This document shows, in pieces, positions 41,944-51,273 of a stretch of 64,000 nucleotides of DNA (within the stretch, counting starts at the first letter, position 1; the number at the start of each line of letters is the position of its first letter). This DNA is from Haloarcula sebkhae (GTDB taxonomy: Archaea; Halobacteriota; Halobacteria; Halobacteriales; Haloarculaceae): assembly GCF_014647415.1 (NCBI RefSeq), contig NZ_BMPD01000005.1:303916-367915 (forward strand), given 5' to 3'. The translations under genes were made by a program, and so were the position numbers. The notes under the pieces are model-generated. The model made no database searches. It was not told the DNA's origin and saw only the letters and a program-made list of their open reading frames with translations.

Positions 41944-43272
41944 ATGGTCGACGTGAACGAGAACCCGTTCGATGGGACTGACGCGATCTTCGAACGAAAG
42001 CAACCGCTGAAAAAAGACACGTTCACGCCGGATACGATCTTTCACCGCGATGAGGAGATCGAGTTCTACATTAACGCGCTTCAGGACGTCATCGTCGGCC
42101 ACGACCCCAACAACGTCTTCGTTTACGGCCCAACAGGGGTCGGAAAGACAGCTGTTACGAAGTGGGTCCGGGACAAGCTCGAAGAGAAAGCCGAGGCCGA
42201 GGACATCCCGCTCACCGTTGTCGGCCCGATAAACTGCCGGAACTACCGATCGGCGTACGCGCTGGTGAACACACTCGTTAACGAGTTCCGGGACCCGGAG
42301 AACCAGCTCCCCGAGAGCGGCTACAGCACTGACAGCGTCTTCGAGTTTCTTTACGAAGAGATCGAGGCTGTCGGCGGCAACGTCCTCATTATTCTGGACG
42401 AGATCGACAACATTCCAGCGGACGCGCGAAACGACTTCCTCTACGAACTGCCGCGGGCCGAAGCGAACGAGAACACGCCGATCACCGATGCGAAGGTCGG
42501 GCTCATCGGGATCTCGAACGACCTCAAGTTCGTCGACGTGCTGGAACCCAAGGTGAAGTCGACACTGGGGGAGCGAGAGATCAAGTTCGGCCCGTACGAC
42601 GCGACCGAACTCCGGGATATTCTGGGTTACTACGCCGACATCGCGTTCCGGGAGGACGTGCTCGGCGAAGATGTCGTGCCGCTGGCGGCCGCCTTCTCTG
42701 CACAGGAACGCGGTGACGTTCGGCAGGGACTCCGAATCCTGGAAAAGGCCGGGGAGTACGCCCGGATGGAGGGCGCGGATGGTGTGACTGAAGCGCATAC
42801 GCGACGGGCGACAGACACCATCGAAACCGACGAACTGCTGGATTACTTCGAGCACGACCTGAGTTCACAGCAGGCGCTGACGTATCTCGCGACGACGCTT
42901 GCGCTCATCGAACCGAAACACGAGGCGTCGACGAAACGGATATACAACCTCTATTCTTCGATTGCGGAGTCGAGCGGCCGCCGCGTGAAGTCCGAGCGGA
43001 AAATCTACGAGTTCCTCGACCAGCTTTCGATGCAGGGGCTAGTCCGCTCGGCCGAACGTAACCTCGGCCGCAAGGGTGGGCGCAAATACATTTACGAGGT
43101 CACTGACGATCCGACCGATATCATCAACGCTGCACTCCAATCCTCCTACAGCGATGCCGTACCGAGTAACGTCAACGGGATTCTCGAACACTATCTGGAG
43201 GACGAGGCCACCGAGTTCGAGGCACCGGACACCACTGACGACGAGCAACAGAACCTCTGGCAGTTCACGTAG
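41944..43272 (+). CDS. cdc6: Orc1/Cdc6 family replication initiator
   Basis: A 442-residue initiator. The AAA+ core has Walker A Y61-GPTGVGKTA70 and Walker B LIILDEID (148-155), with sensor and arginine-finger regions following (GLIGISNDLKF, LEPKVKSTLGEREIKF), and the C-terminal winged helix (KRIYNLYSSIAESSGRRVKSERKIYEFLDQLSMQGLVRSAERN). It binds ORBs and loads MCM. The start MVDVNENPF at 41944 fits the family. Its location between origin and downstream ORB array, with a cognate ORB sequence, suggests it is the initiator for this origin (comparable to Cdc6E/oriC2 in Haloarcula hispanica), but paralogue identity needs phylogeny. Confidence 0.95.
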   Translation: MVDVNENPFDGTDAIFERKQPLKKDTFTPDTIFHRDEEIEFYINALQDVIVGHDPNNVFVYGPTGVGKTAVTKWVRDKLEEKAEAEDIPLTVVGPINCRNYRSAYALVNTLVNEFRDPENQLPESGYSTDSVFEFLYEEIEAVGGNVLIILDEIDNIPADARNDFLYELPRAEANENTPITDAKVGLIGISNDLKFVDVLEPKVKSTLGEREIKFGPYDATELRDILGYYADIAFREDVLGEDVVPLAAAFSAQERGDVRQGLRILEKAGEYARMEGADGVTEAHTRRATDTIETDELLDYFEHDLSSQQALTYLATTLALIEPKHEASTKRIYNLYSSIAESSGRRVKSERKIYEFLDQLSMQGLVRSAERNLGRKGGRKYIYEVTDDPTDIINAALQSSYSDAVPSNVNGILEHYLEDEATEFEAPDTTDDEQQNLWQFT

Positions 43273-44116
43273 CCAGCGTACTTGCTCCCCTCCCCCCTCC
43301 GGCCCACACGGCAGAACACTTGCACGGTGGTGTGTGTGTGTTCAACGACGGTCTCTCTATTGTGCAGTCCAGAACAGTTGCGGGGTGGTGTGTGTCTGCC
43401 CACGATAGACCGCGACCCCGGAGTGCTAACGAGCGATTATGTGGTAGTTGCCCTCCAGTGCAGTGTGTAGAACACTTGCAGACCGGTGTGTCAGCCCGTC
43501 CTGTCGCCGCACCGCGGTATTCCGTTTCGAAAACACTTGCAGGGTGGTGTCAACCCCGATTCGGCGGAAAACACGCCCAAAACGGCCGTTTCCGAACACT
43601 TGCACGGTGGTGTGTCCTATCCATTCTATCCTGTTTCTATCGGTGCGGGAAACACTTGCAAGGTGGTGTGAAAGCCCGCACAGAGACGCCGAACTGTAGC
43701 GTAGTAACACTTGCAGGGTGGTGCTTTAGTGGAACCCAGGCACGAATACACCCGTGTGAACACTTGCACGGTGGTGTGTGAGCACCTGTGCACTGTTTTG
43801 GTCCGGTTGTAGTCGAACTGGAAACACTTGCAGGGTGGTGATAGAACACTCGTAGGGTGGTGTCGGATCGCTTGTGTAGGGCTGTCAGAACACTTGTAGG
43901 GTGGTGTGCTGGCCCATTATCACCGGGCTGTCCCTCCAGCAACCGTCCCGTTCGGCGTGCCTGTGCTGTTCAGGCCATCCGATAATGACCTGTCATACAA
44001 TGACAAAGGCGGCGAGGCTTCGCCAGAGAACACTCGAAGGGTGGTGTTCTCGCGAAAAACACACGTTGTTTGTGACGCAATCAATCAAGCGCTGGTAATC
44101 GACTGAGCCCTCCCCA
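43273..44116. other. Gene-free region downstream of cdc6 (carries the ORB array)
   Basis: An 844-base interval without a credible gene; the open frames run through ORB repeats and show no family features. Its main content is twelve ORB copies (next entry). The ORBs are conserved while the spacers differ completely. The array is transcribed through by neither gene as coding sequence, and the next gene converges from the right. Confidence 0.8.
43315..44047 (+). repeat. ORB-rich array, twelve direct copies
   Basis: Twelve copies of the 19-bp ORB, consensus AACACTTGCAGGGTGGTGT, all on the plus strand, start at 43315, 43373, 43471, 43532, 43595, 43651, 43706, 43759, 43823, 43845, 43889 and 44029. 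Spacing is mostly 53-64 bp, with 98, 22, 44 and 140 bp exceptions. The last bases vary (CACGG, CAGGG, TAGGG, CAAGG, CAGAC, CGAAG). Unlike the origin, none is inverted. The same design, an ORB-rich region downstream of the initiator gene, was reported as a negative regulator of oriC2 in Haloarcula hispanica, probably by titrating Cdc6E. Confidence 0.92.
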
Positions 44117-45271
44117 TTACATCGGGGCCTGGTTGTAGATGAGGTTCCGCTGGATGTCGTTGGCCCCCTCGTAGATGACCGGAATCCGGACGTCGCGGTA
44201 CACGCGGGAGATACGGTTCTCCGTCAGCACCGACCGTCCTCCGTGGAGCTGCATTCCTTTCTCCGCACAGTCCATTGCGGCTTCGGTCGCGTTGGTCTTT
44301 GCCAGTGCGGCCCAGTAGCCGGCGTTCTCCTGATTGGCGACGCGCTCCGCCGCGTGCCAGGTGAGCGCTCGGGCGGACTGGAGGCCGAGTTGCATGTCGG
44401 CCAGTTTGTGCTGGACCGCCTGGAACTCATCGACAGTTTTGCCGAAGGCCTCGCGGTCGTGGACGAACTCCCAGGCTTCTTCGATGGCCGCCGCGGCGAG
44501 ACCGATGCCGTGCCCGCCGACGACGACGCGGCCGTGATTGAAGAACTCGGCGAGCATGTAGAAGCCGGCCCCTTCGACGCCGATAAGGTTCTCCTCCGGA
44601 ATCCGGCAGTCGTCGAGCACGATGTGGGCCTGCTTGGACGCCCGGAAGCCCATCTTTTCGGGGATGTGTTCGGCGTGATAGCCGTCGGCGTCCGTCGGGA
44701 CGATGAACATCGAGTAGTTCCCGTAGCGGTCGTTCGGATCGTCACCGGTCTTGGCGTACAGCGTCACCCAGTCCGCTTCGACGCCGTTTCCGATCCAGTA
44801 CTTTTCACCGTTGAGTACCCACTCGTCGCCGTCCTTCTCGGCGGCCGTCGTCATCCCGGCGAGGTCGCTTCCGGTCTCCGGTTCGGAGACGGCGAGGCCG
44901 GTAAGCTGGTCGCCGGCGGCGACGGGTTCAAGATACTCCTCTTTCTGCCAGTCCGCGCCGTGGTCCTCGACGATCTCTGCCCCGAAGCTGGCGAGTTGGA
45001 TCGTCAGCGCGATCCCTGCGTCGGCTTTGTACAACTCCTCCGCCATCGCAAGCATCTGCTGGAGGTCGTAGCCGCTCCCGCCCCACTCCTCGCCGATGTC
45101 CTGGGCGACGAGGCCGGCCTCCCTGGCTGCTTCGAGCACGTCCCAGGGATACTCCCCGGACGCGTAGTACTCACCTGCAACTGGTTCGATATGCTCCGCG
45201 GCGAACTCCCGAGCCTCCTCCTTGACCTCGTGTGCGTGTTCCGGAACGAGTTTCTCGGATAGCAGATCCAT
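44117..45271 (-). CDS. Acyl-CoA dehydrogenase
   Basis: A 384-residue FAD-dependent acyl-CoA dehydrogenase that introduces an alpha,beta double bond in acyl-CoA and passes electrons to ETF. Visible are GLAVSEPETGSDLAGMTT, the FAD-binding NGEKYWIGNGVEAD, GFRASKQAHIVLDDC, GLAAAAIEEAWEFVHDREAFGKTVDEFQAVQHKLADMQ, GMQLHGGRSVLTENRISRVYRDVRIPVIYEGANDIQRNLI, the last with the catalytic Glu of YEG and the C-terminal RDVR..YEGA block. The start MDLLSEKLVPE at 45271 has a TATA-like AGTATATGAG ~30 bases upstream; 45283 and 45298 are alternatives. It converges on the ORB array. Confidence 0.94.
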   Translation of the reverse strand: MDLLSEKLVPEHAHEVKEEAREFAAEHIEPVAGEYYASGEYPWDVLEAAREAGLVAQDIGEEWGGSGYDLQQMLAMAEELYKADAGIALTIQLASFGAEIVEDHGADWQKEEYLEPVAAGDQLTGLAVSEPETGSDLAGMTTAAEKDGDEWVLNGEKYWIGNGVEADWVTLYAKTGDDPNDRYGNYSMFIVPTDADGYHAEHIPEKMGFRASKQAHIVLDDCRIPEENLIGVEGAGFYMLAEFFNHGRVVVGGHGIGLAAAAIEEAWEFVHDREAFGKTVDEFQAVQHKLADMQLGLQSARALTWHAAERVANQENAGYWAALAKTNATEAAMDCAEKGMQLHGGRSVLTENRISRVYRDVRIPVIYEGANDIQRNLIYNQAPM

Positions 45272-45397
45272 GGGAATTATCATGGTTTGTGTACTCATAT
45301 ACTCCGTGGAACTCAGCCAAACACCGTCGTAGTTGTTTCTCGGAAACTCTTGATAATCGGCCAGCACGCTTTTCCATGGCTGTAGCTTTCCTCGGAC

Positions 45398-46171
45398 ATG
45401 AATCGTCGAGACTACCTGCTCGCCGGAGCGACCCTCGGAACCGCCGGGCTTGCGGGGTGTTCGTTTCTGGCTGCAGCCGAGGCACCACCACCGGACGTTC
45501 CGAAACAGCGTCTCGAAGACGGCGGCTGGACGCGAACGGACCAGTCCTCGGAGACAGTGTTCGACCGGAGCTACGGCCCGGTTTCGGTCGAGGCCGTCTC
45601 CAGTACGGTCCAGTACGCCGACGAACAGCTACAGGAGCGTGTCGCCAGCCGAACCCTCGACCAGGTCCAGACTGCGCTCTCCGTGTTTTTCGCCACCCGC
45701 GTCGATTTCAGCCCCAATCTGGACAATCTTCCGGCTGGCGTGGGTCGCGAGGAACTGCTGGCGGAAGTCAGAACGAACGCCCGTGATAGCTTCGAACAGC
45801 AGATGGAAGCGCAGGGGCTGACCGACATCGAGAAATCCGGTGAGGGGACAATCGGTATCGACACCGGTGAGACAGCCGAGACGGTCGAACTATCTGCCGT
45901 ATACCCATTCGAAGGGATCTCCTTCGACGTGACCGACGATGAGGCTGTCGAGATACCGGCCAGCGACATCGACATCTCGGCGATGTTTGCCGTCTGGCAT
46001 CACGGCGATTTCGTCGTCATCTCCGGGGGCGCGTACCCCGCCCAGAACTTCGAGCAAGTCGTCGAAAACGACCTGAGTGACGGAATCACAGTCACTGTCG
46101 ATGTTGATCTCGGACTTCAGCCCGACACCTATCGAACCGAAGTCCGGAATCTCGTCACTGGCGTCGAGTAA
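45398..46171 (+). CDS. Tat-exported lipoprotein, DUF6517-like
   Basis: A 257-residue protein with a Tat lipoprotein signal: MNRRDYLLAGATLGTAGLAGC, with the twin-arginine at 3-4 and lipobox Cys at 21. The mature part has the same layout as the 17692-18333 lipoprotein, for example TVFDRSYGPVSVEAVSSTVQYADEQLQERVASRTLDQVQTALSVFFATRVDFSP and ISFDVTDDEAVEIPASDIDISAMFAVWHHGDFVVISGGAYPAQ. It is exported folded to the cell surface. Function is unknown. Confidence 0.82.
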   Translation: MNRRDYLLAGATLGTAGLAGCSFLAAAEAPPPDVPKQRLEDGGWTRTDQSSETVFDRSYGPVSVEAVSSTVQYADEQLQERVASRTLDQVQTALSVFFATRVDFSPNLDNLPAGVGREELLAEVRTNARDSFEQQMEAQGLTDIEKSGEGTIGIDTGETAETVELSAVYPFEGISFDVTDDEAVEIPASDIDISAMFAVWHHGDFVVISGGAYPAQNFEQVVENDLSDGITVTVDVDLGLQPDTYRTEVRNLVTGVE

Positions 46172-46237
46172 ATCCCATCATTCACGCCCAGTAACCGCTA
46201 CTGTCGCTGGAGACATTCGCACTCCGGCGACAATCTC

Positions 46238-47890
46238 CTATTCTGGCGCGGCGTCGTCAGGGACGCGACCCTCGACGAGTGATTCGTCGGCGTACTCGTC
46301 GCGGAGCGACTTCTTGTCGAACTTCCCGGTTGCCGTCTTCGGTACCTCGTCGATGGTGACGAAGTTGTCCGGGACCCACCATTTGGGGTAGGAGTCGAGA
46401 ATGTACTCCCGGAGTTCATCACCAAGCGTCTCCTCGTCGGCGTCAGGCGTCGGAACGATCATTGCGAGCGGGCGCTCCTGCCAGCGCTCGTGGGGGACAC
46501 CAATGACTGCCGCCTCGTTAACATCGTCGTGGGCTATCAGTTCGTTTTCCAGTTCAAGCGAGGAGATCCACTCCCCGCCGCTCTTGATGACGTCTTTCGC
46601 CCGGTCGACGATCTTGATGTAGCCGTCCTCGTCGACGGACACCACGTCACCGGTCTTCAGATAGCCGTCCTCGAACTCCTGTTCGTTCGCTTCCGGTCGC
46701 TTGAAGTACTCCGTCGTCACCCACGGCCCGCGGATGTGGAGTTCGCCGAAGTCCTCGCCGTTGTGCGGGACCTCGTTGCCGTTGTCGTCGATGACACGGA
46801 ACTCCAGCCCGGGCGTGATTAGCCCCTGCTTTGCCCGCTTGTCCAGTTGCGTCTGATAGTCAGCGTCCTCCAGGTCACTCCGCAGGGACGACACCGCACC
46901 CACTGGGGCCGTCTCGGTCATCCCCCAGGCGTGGACGAGCTCCACACCACGATCGTCGAAGAACCGGATCATCGCTTCGGGTGCGGCGCTGCCGCCGACG
47001 ATGAGACGTTCGAGCGAGGAGAGGTCGACGTCGTTCTCCTTGACGTACTCCATCAGTCCCAGCCAGACGGTCGGGACACCAGCAGTGACGGTGACGTTCT
47101 CCTCTTCGATGAGCTTCGCGAGGTCCCCTGGTTCCGGCTGTGGGCCGGGGTAGACGTGCTTGGCTCCGCCAGCGGTTGCCGAAAACGGGAGGCCCCACGC
47201 GTTGACGTGGAACATCGGGACGACGGGCATCACGACGTCGTCGTCGTCGAGTGGAATCCCCTGTGGCGACTGAATCCCCATCGTGTGGCTCCACAGCATC
47301 TGCTGGGTGTATTCGACGCCTTTCGGCCGCCCGGTCGTACCGGACGTGTAACAGAGACCGGCAGGGCGGTCCTCCTCCAGTTCAGGCCAGTCGTACTCCG
47401 TCGGCTGGTCGGCGATGAACGACTCGTAGGCAACGGCATCGAGGTCCGTCTCCGGCACGGAGTCGCTCATCACGACGAACTGCTCGACCGTTTCGAAGGA
47501 CTCCGGATCATCGACGGCGGCACCCTCCAGTTTCGGCAGGAGCGATTCGTCGACGAAAATGAGTTCGTCCTGCGCGTCGCTGACGATATACTGGATGTGT
47601 TCGTCGGGCAGCAGTGGGTTGATAGTGTGTAGCTGCGCACCAGTTCCGGGTACTCCGAAGTACGTCTCGAAGTGACGGCTGTGGTTCCAGCAGAACGTTC
47701 CGAGCCGTTCGCCGTCGCCGTAGCCGGCTTCCTCGATCGCGTTCGCTAACTGCGCCGTCCGTTCGGCATACTCGGCGTAGTCGTGACGAACGATACCTTC
47801 GTGGGTACGAGAGACGACCTCTGTGTCCGGATACAGTGTTTCTGCGCGCCACAGGAACGGCCGTAGAGTTTGTGGGCTGCCTCCTGGCAT
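46238..47890 (-). CDS. AMP-dependent acyl-CoA synthetase/ligase
   Basis: A 550-residue ANL-superfamily enzyme that activates a carboxylic acid as acyl-AMP and transfers it to CoA. The P-loop motif is [18 protein letters not shown], then [12 protein letters not shown] (A5-type), [85 protein letters not shown], and near the C-terminus [12 protein letters not shown] with the catalytic Lys. Long- or medium-chain fatty acids are likely substrates, fitting the nearby acyl-CoA dehydrogenase, but this is family-level. The start [10 protein letters not shown] (47890) is used; the frame is open upstream to a TTG. Confidence 0.93.
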   Translation of the reverse strand: MPGGSPQTLRPFLWRAETLYPDTEVVSRTHEGIVRHDYAEYAERTAQLANAIEEAGYGDGERLGTFCWNHSRHFETYFGVPGTGAQLHTINPLLPDEHIQYIVSDAQDELIFVDESLLPKLEGAAVDDPESFETVEQFVVMSDSVPETDLDAVAYESFIADQPTEYDWPELEEDRPAGLCYTSGTTGRPKGVEYTQQMLWSHTMGIQSPQGIPLDDDDVVMPVVPMFHVNAWGLPFSATAGGAKHVYPGPQPEPGDLAKLIEEENVTVTAGVPTVWLGLMEYVKENDVDLSSLERLIVGGSAAPEAMIRFFDDRGVELVHAWGMTETAPVGAVSSLRSDLEDADYQTQLDKRAKQGLITPGLEFRVIDDNGNEVPHNGEDFGELHIRGPWVTTEYFKRPEANEQEFEDGYLKTGDVVSVDEDGYIKIVDRAKDVIKSGGEWISSLELENELIAHDDVNEAAVIGVPHERWQERPLAMIVPTPDADEETLGDELREYILDSYPKWWVPDNFVTIDEVPKTATGKFDKKSLRDEYADESLVEGRVPDDAAPE

Positions 47891-47992
47891 ATCATGACGC
47901 AGGGGCTCACGATACAAGAAACACTGCTAAATCTTTCATGATGGAAAAGGAGTTCATCCGCAGTGCCCGCCGTCCCCATCGTTGTGACCTAC

Positions 47993-48595
47993 TTACACTT
48001 CGATTTCCTGCATCAGGTCGACTAGCTCTTCCAGTTCCGGAAACGTGTACACTTTGACGTTGATGTCGGACTCCAGTGCGTGGACGCGGGAATCGAACAT
48101 CAGCGCCATCTCGTTGTCCCGGTCGCCGACGAGCTGGTCTACCATCCCGCTGCCGGGGCCGAACGTGAAGTTCGGCGTGGAGATGTCGATGGTGGTATCC
48201 AGAACGTTCGCCCAGCCGTCGATGAAGCCGCTGGTCATGATGTTGCCGATCTCCTGAATCGCCGAGCGTTCCATGTCGGTGAAGCCGCTCGCGTTGGGGT
48301 CTGTCTCACCCATGTCGCCGATCATGCCGGTGGCGAGGTCCTTCGCACTGGCGGCGTTGAACAGGAACAGGATGTGCCCGTGGGGCTTTTCGACCATTTC
48401 GATACTGATACCGATCTGCTTCTCGTCGCCGACGTGTGTTTTGATATCCGGGATATCGATGAAGTTGATCTTCGTGATCTCCATCTCCGTCTCCATCCCT
48501 GTCATCTGGCTGAGGTGGTTCGCAACGGTGTTACCGCCCTCTTTGGCCATCTGATTGAACAACCCGAGCTTCCGAATATCTATCATCAGACTCAT
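47993..48595 (-). CDS. cheC: CheC-like chemotaxis phosphatase
   Basis: A 200-residue CheC family protein. Diagnostic residues are LSQMTGMETEMEITKINFIDIPDI, then GFTDMERSAIQEIGNIMTSGFIDGWANVLDTTIDISTP, where E-x-x-x-N near the start of the repeat binds CheY-P. CheC dephosphorylates CheY-P or works with CheD in archaeal taxis. No other che gene is in the window, so this is a stand-alone copy as in other haloarchaea. It lies 88 bases downstream of the 48684-49076 gene on the same strand and could be cotranscribed. Confidence 0.9.
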   Translation of the reverse strand: MSLMIDIRKLGLFNQMAKEGGNTVANHLSQMTGMETEMEITKINFIDIPDIKTHVGDEKQIGISIEMVEKPHGHILFLFNAASAKDLATGMIGDMGETDPNASGFTDMERSAIQEIGNIMTSGFIDGWANVLDTTIDISTPNFTFGPGSGMVDQLVGDRDNEMALMFDSRVHALESDINVKVYTFPELEELVDLMQEIEV

Positions 48596-48683
48596 TCGTT
48601 AGGACCAGCGTTGCCGCTGAGTTGTGTGCCCTCATACATAAGCTATGCACCCGCATTTTCGTCGGCGAGAATCGGAGAGGCGC

Positions 48684-49076
48684 TCAGAACTGTTCGGCCG
48701 TGTCGATACCGATAACGATACCACACTCGTCGGCGTCGAAGTTGTCGTCCCCGCGGATGGATTTGGCGAACAGGAGCTTTGCCTGCTCAGTGTGTGCGAG
48801 CCTGACGCCAGCCGTGATACCTTCTTTGAACCCGAACTCCGAGAGGAGTCCATCACAGACCTCGTCCGAGATGCGGTAGGCTCGGGTCCCGTCGACAGTG
48901 ACGTAGTCGAACTCCCGTTCGAACTGACCGTGCCGTCCGATGAGGTCAGCGTGGAGGATGACCAGCGCGTCACACAGGTCCCCTTCGTCGACGTCCGCCC
49001 GCTCGGCCGCTCGCTCGATGACGGCGGCGTCGAGTCCCGATTCTGTTGAGGCCGTGCCAGTATCTGCTTTCGCCAT
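48684..49076 (-). CDS. Conserved hypothetical protein upstream of cheC
   Basis: A 130-residue protein that I do not recognise. An acidic/Ala-rich N-terminus (MAKADTGTASTESGLDAAVIERAAERADVDEGDLCDALVILHADL) precedes a C-terminal domain with YVTVDGTRAYRISDEVCDGLLSEFGFKEGITAGVRLAHTEQAKLLFAKSI and GIVIGIDTAEQF. It has three Cys and no membrane segment. The C-terminal part looks like an alpha/beta domain, so it may be a small sensor. It is cotranscribed or close to cheC, which suggests a chemotaxis link, but no family is recognised. Confidence 0.75.
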   Translation of the reverse strand: MAKADTGTASTESGLDAAVIERAAERADVDEGDLCDALVILHADLIGRHGQFEREFDYVTVDGTRAYRISDEVCDGLLSEFGFKEGITAGVRLAHTEQAKLLFAKSIRGDDNFDADECGIVIGIDTAEQF

Positions 49077-49162
49077 TATCTATGCTAGTCATCAACACAC
49101 ACGATAATAGCGTTTGGGTGCAGCCGCTGTTTAGCTGCTCGTGGGGTCACTCCCTGCGTTCG

Positions 49163-49831
49163 TCACTCAACGCGGACGCTCACAGCGACGCCCTCACCGA
49201 GCGGTAGCAGCCCTGTCTCGAACGCTGGGTCGTCGCCGACGCGTTCGAGATACGCGGCGATACCGCGACTCGTTTCGTTTGCGTCGGTGTCCTCGTCAGC
49301 CAGCAACGCTCGCACATCCGCGAACTCCAGCGGCCCGGCTTCGATCATGTTATCAGCGACCACGGCCCCGCCGACCGGCACTTTGTCCCGGACAGCTTCG
49401 AAGGCCTCCGTGTATCGGTGTTTCTCGTTGTCGATGAGAACCACATCGAACGGACCGTCGTAGTTCTCGACGGTTTCGATTGCATCCCCGTGTTCGAAGA
49501 CGGCCCGGTCGGCGAACCCGCCGCGGTCAAGGAACTCGCGGGCTTCCGCCAACTCATCGGCGTCAACCTCTGTCAGGACAATCTGCCCGCCGGCGGATAC
49601 CGCGGGTGCCATCCAGTACGCCGAATAGCCGAAGCCGGAGCCGAACTCGAAGACACGGTCGGCGTCGACCATCCGGGTGACGAGGCGGAGCCACCCGCCG
49701 ACTGCGGGGTCGACCGTCGGGAACCCTTCCCGGTCGGCTTTAGCATCCATTTCCCCAATGACCTGGTCGCTGGCTGGCGCTAGCGTACGGGCAAATTGCT
49801 CTGTGACTTCAGGGAGGGGGGTTTCGTCCAT
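49163..49831 (-). CDS. SAM-dependent O-methyltransferase
   Basis: A 222-residue class I O-methyltransferase (catechol/caffeoyl-CoA type). The SAM motif I is VFEFGSGFGYSAYWMAPAV; motif II TEVDADELAEAREFLDRGG; and motif III/IV DVVLIDNEKHRYTEAFEAVRDKVPVGGAVVADNMIEAGPLEFADV. Metal-binding DNEKHRY and D-N residues support the COMT-like metal-dependent group. Substrate unknown. It stands alone between cheC-side genes and the regulator on the same strand. Confidence 0.9.
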   Translation of the reverse strand: MDETPLPEVTEQFARTLAPASDQVIGEMDAKADREGFPTVDPAVGGWLRLVTRMVDADRVFEFGSGFGYSAYWMAPAVSAGGQIVLTEVDADELAEAREFLDRGGFADRAVFEHGDAIETVENYDGPFDVVLIDNEKHRYTEAFEAVRDKVPVGGAVVADNMIEAGPLEFADVRALLADEDTDANETSRGIAAYLERVGDDPAFETGLLPLGEGVAVSVRVE

Positions 49832-49881
49832 ACCGGGCTATGCCGGGAGCGATGACATAAATGAGTGGGTCGGCACCGGGG

Positions 49882-50919
49882 CTAGCCGAGTTCGAGGCGT
49901 TCGACGTACCGGATGACCGACTCCAGCGCGGGATTGGAGTAGTACTCGACAGTGTTGGCCGCTGTCTCGTAGGAGAGAATCCCCAGGTCGTCCAGCCGCG
50001 GAAGGTGGTTATGTGCCAGCGACACACCAACTTCGTCGCGTGATTTAGGCGTCTCCCTGGCTGGAATCGCCTTCTCCCGCTCGTAGACGCGGTCGACGAG
50101 GTCGTCAAGCGGAACCTCGGTGTCCGACCGGTCTTTCAGATGATACAGGAGACTGCGCCGCCGCGGAGCGGAGATCAGTTCCAGTACTTGGTCGAACGAG
50201 TACGGTATCGGAATGGTTTCGGGCTCTTCCGGGTCGCCCTTCTTGACGCCGCCGGGTGGGGTGACGGTATCCCGGAACGTCGGCGTCTCCTCTGCGTCCT
50301 TCGACGCTGTGACGGTCCAGCCGTGGTCCGGGAGGTATTCGTACACGACATCATACAGCGGTCGAAACATCTCGACTGTCTCTTCCGTATGGGCCTCCGG
50401 GTCCATGTGATGATGGCTCAAAACCCCCATCTCGGCACACTGTCGGTTCAGCGCGGTTACCAGCGCGATGACGCGGTCACGCTCCCAAGACTCGAGTAGT
50501 CCGGTTAGCGAATGGAGGCAGAGCAGTAGCGGCGCATCCGCCTGTTCCAGTCGACCGAGATGGCGAGAGACGGTCGCACCGATGTCTATCGGTGCCACTG
50601 TCGTGGGAAGGGTATCGAGCGTCAATGAGGGAAATGCGCCGGACGCCGCTGCCTGTGAGTTGGCCGGTAACTCGCTGCCGGCATCGACGATGATCGCCTC
50701 TTCGGGCATCTCGTCGTCGAGGTGCTGCTGCCACAGCGAGAGGCGGGAATCGGGGGACTCGGACACTGTGACACAGATCGCCTTCGACTCACTGACCCCC
50801 TGCTCGGCCAGAAACCCGGCACACCCCTCTCGCTCTGCGTCGCTCGATTCGTGCGCCAGCACCAATACGGACGACGCATCTTTCAGAGGCTGGTCCACTG
50901 TCCCACTCCCGGAGTTCAT
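49882..50919 (-). CDS. RecA/KaiC-like (DUF7504-like) domain with C-terminal DUF7344 winged helix
   Basis: A 345-residue haloarchaeal protein. The N-terminal ~200 residues resemble a degenerate RecA/KaiC-like fold (ASSVLVLAHESSDAEREGCAGFLAEQG, DAPLLLCLHSLTGLLESWERDRVIALVTALNRQCAEMGVLSHHHMDP) without a Walker A. The C-terminal ~100 residues are a DUF7344 winged helix (YSFDQVLELISAPRRRSLLYHLKDRSDTEVPLDDLVDRVYERE ... SLAHNHLPRLDDLGILSYETAANTVEYY). It is probably a regulator. The ATG at 50919 is preferred because a GGTTTATGG element is ~28 bases upstream; other in-frame ATGs are at 50946 and 50979. Confidence 0.8.
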   Translation of the reverse strand: MNSGSGTVDQPLKDASSVLVLAHESSDAEREGCAGFLAEQGVSESKAICVTVSESPDSRLSLWQQHLDDEMPEEAIIVDAGSELPANSQAAASGAFPSLTLDTLPTTVAPIDIGATVSRHLGRLEQADAPLLLCLHSLTGLLESWERDRVIALVTALNRQCAEMGVLSHHHMDPEAHTEETVEMFRPLYDVVYEYLPDHGWTVTASKDAEETPTFRDTVTPPGGVKKGDPEEPETIPIPYSFDQVLELISAPRRRSLLYHLKDRSDTEVPLDDLVDRVYEREKAIPARETPKSRDEVGVSLAHNHLPRLDDLGILSYETAANTVEYYSNPALESVIRYVERLELG

Positions 50920-51114
50920 TGCATACTGTATCGTATCAGGAACCATAAACCCATCAACAAATAAGCATTCCCGTGACATACGGTAACCTTCGATAAGCCC
51001 CGGTTAAATATGAGACAGTGACTGTATCGACTCTCGCTGTGTGACCAGTTCGTAGCGTGTGACAGTGCGCCCCGATTCCGAGGATTTTTGCAGTACTACG
51101 CTGTATTATCGACC

Positions 51115-51273
51115 ATGCCAATCATGTCGAGTAGCGACTTTTCTATCCACATTGAGGAGTGTGACGAGTTTGACGACGGGATGCCGATAAGTTCGCTTCC
51201 GGACGAAGTCACGTCCATCGACGACCTCGACTGCGAGTGCTGGAGCGGGTTCGAGTCGCTGGACGAGATCTGA
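51115..51273 (+). CDS. Small acidic cysteine-containing protein
   Basis: A 52-residue protein, MPIMSSSDFSIHIEECDEFDDG..., very acidic with a single Cys at 16 and a closely spaced pair (DCEC) at 41 and 43. It lacks a signal or transmembrane segment. I recognise no family. The three Cys could bind a metal or form a disulfide. The ATG at 51115 (or 51124) is preceded by CTGTATTATC, a TATA-like element ~15-20 bases upstream, closer than usual. It is likely a real gene, on composition and an acidic haloarchaeal profile. Confidence 0.6.
   Translation: MPIMSSSDFSIHIEECDEFDDGMPISSLPDEVTSIDDLDCECWSGFESLDEI

Noticed and set aside
43320..43781. Plus-strand frame of 153 codons through the ORB array
   Set aside because: Its translation is a repeated GGV/AGWC pattern created by the ORBs; no coding evidence.
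43273..44116. ORB array as a CRISPR array
   Set aside because: Repeat length (19 bp), irregular spacers and identity with origin boxes fit ORBs; no cas gene is near.
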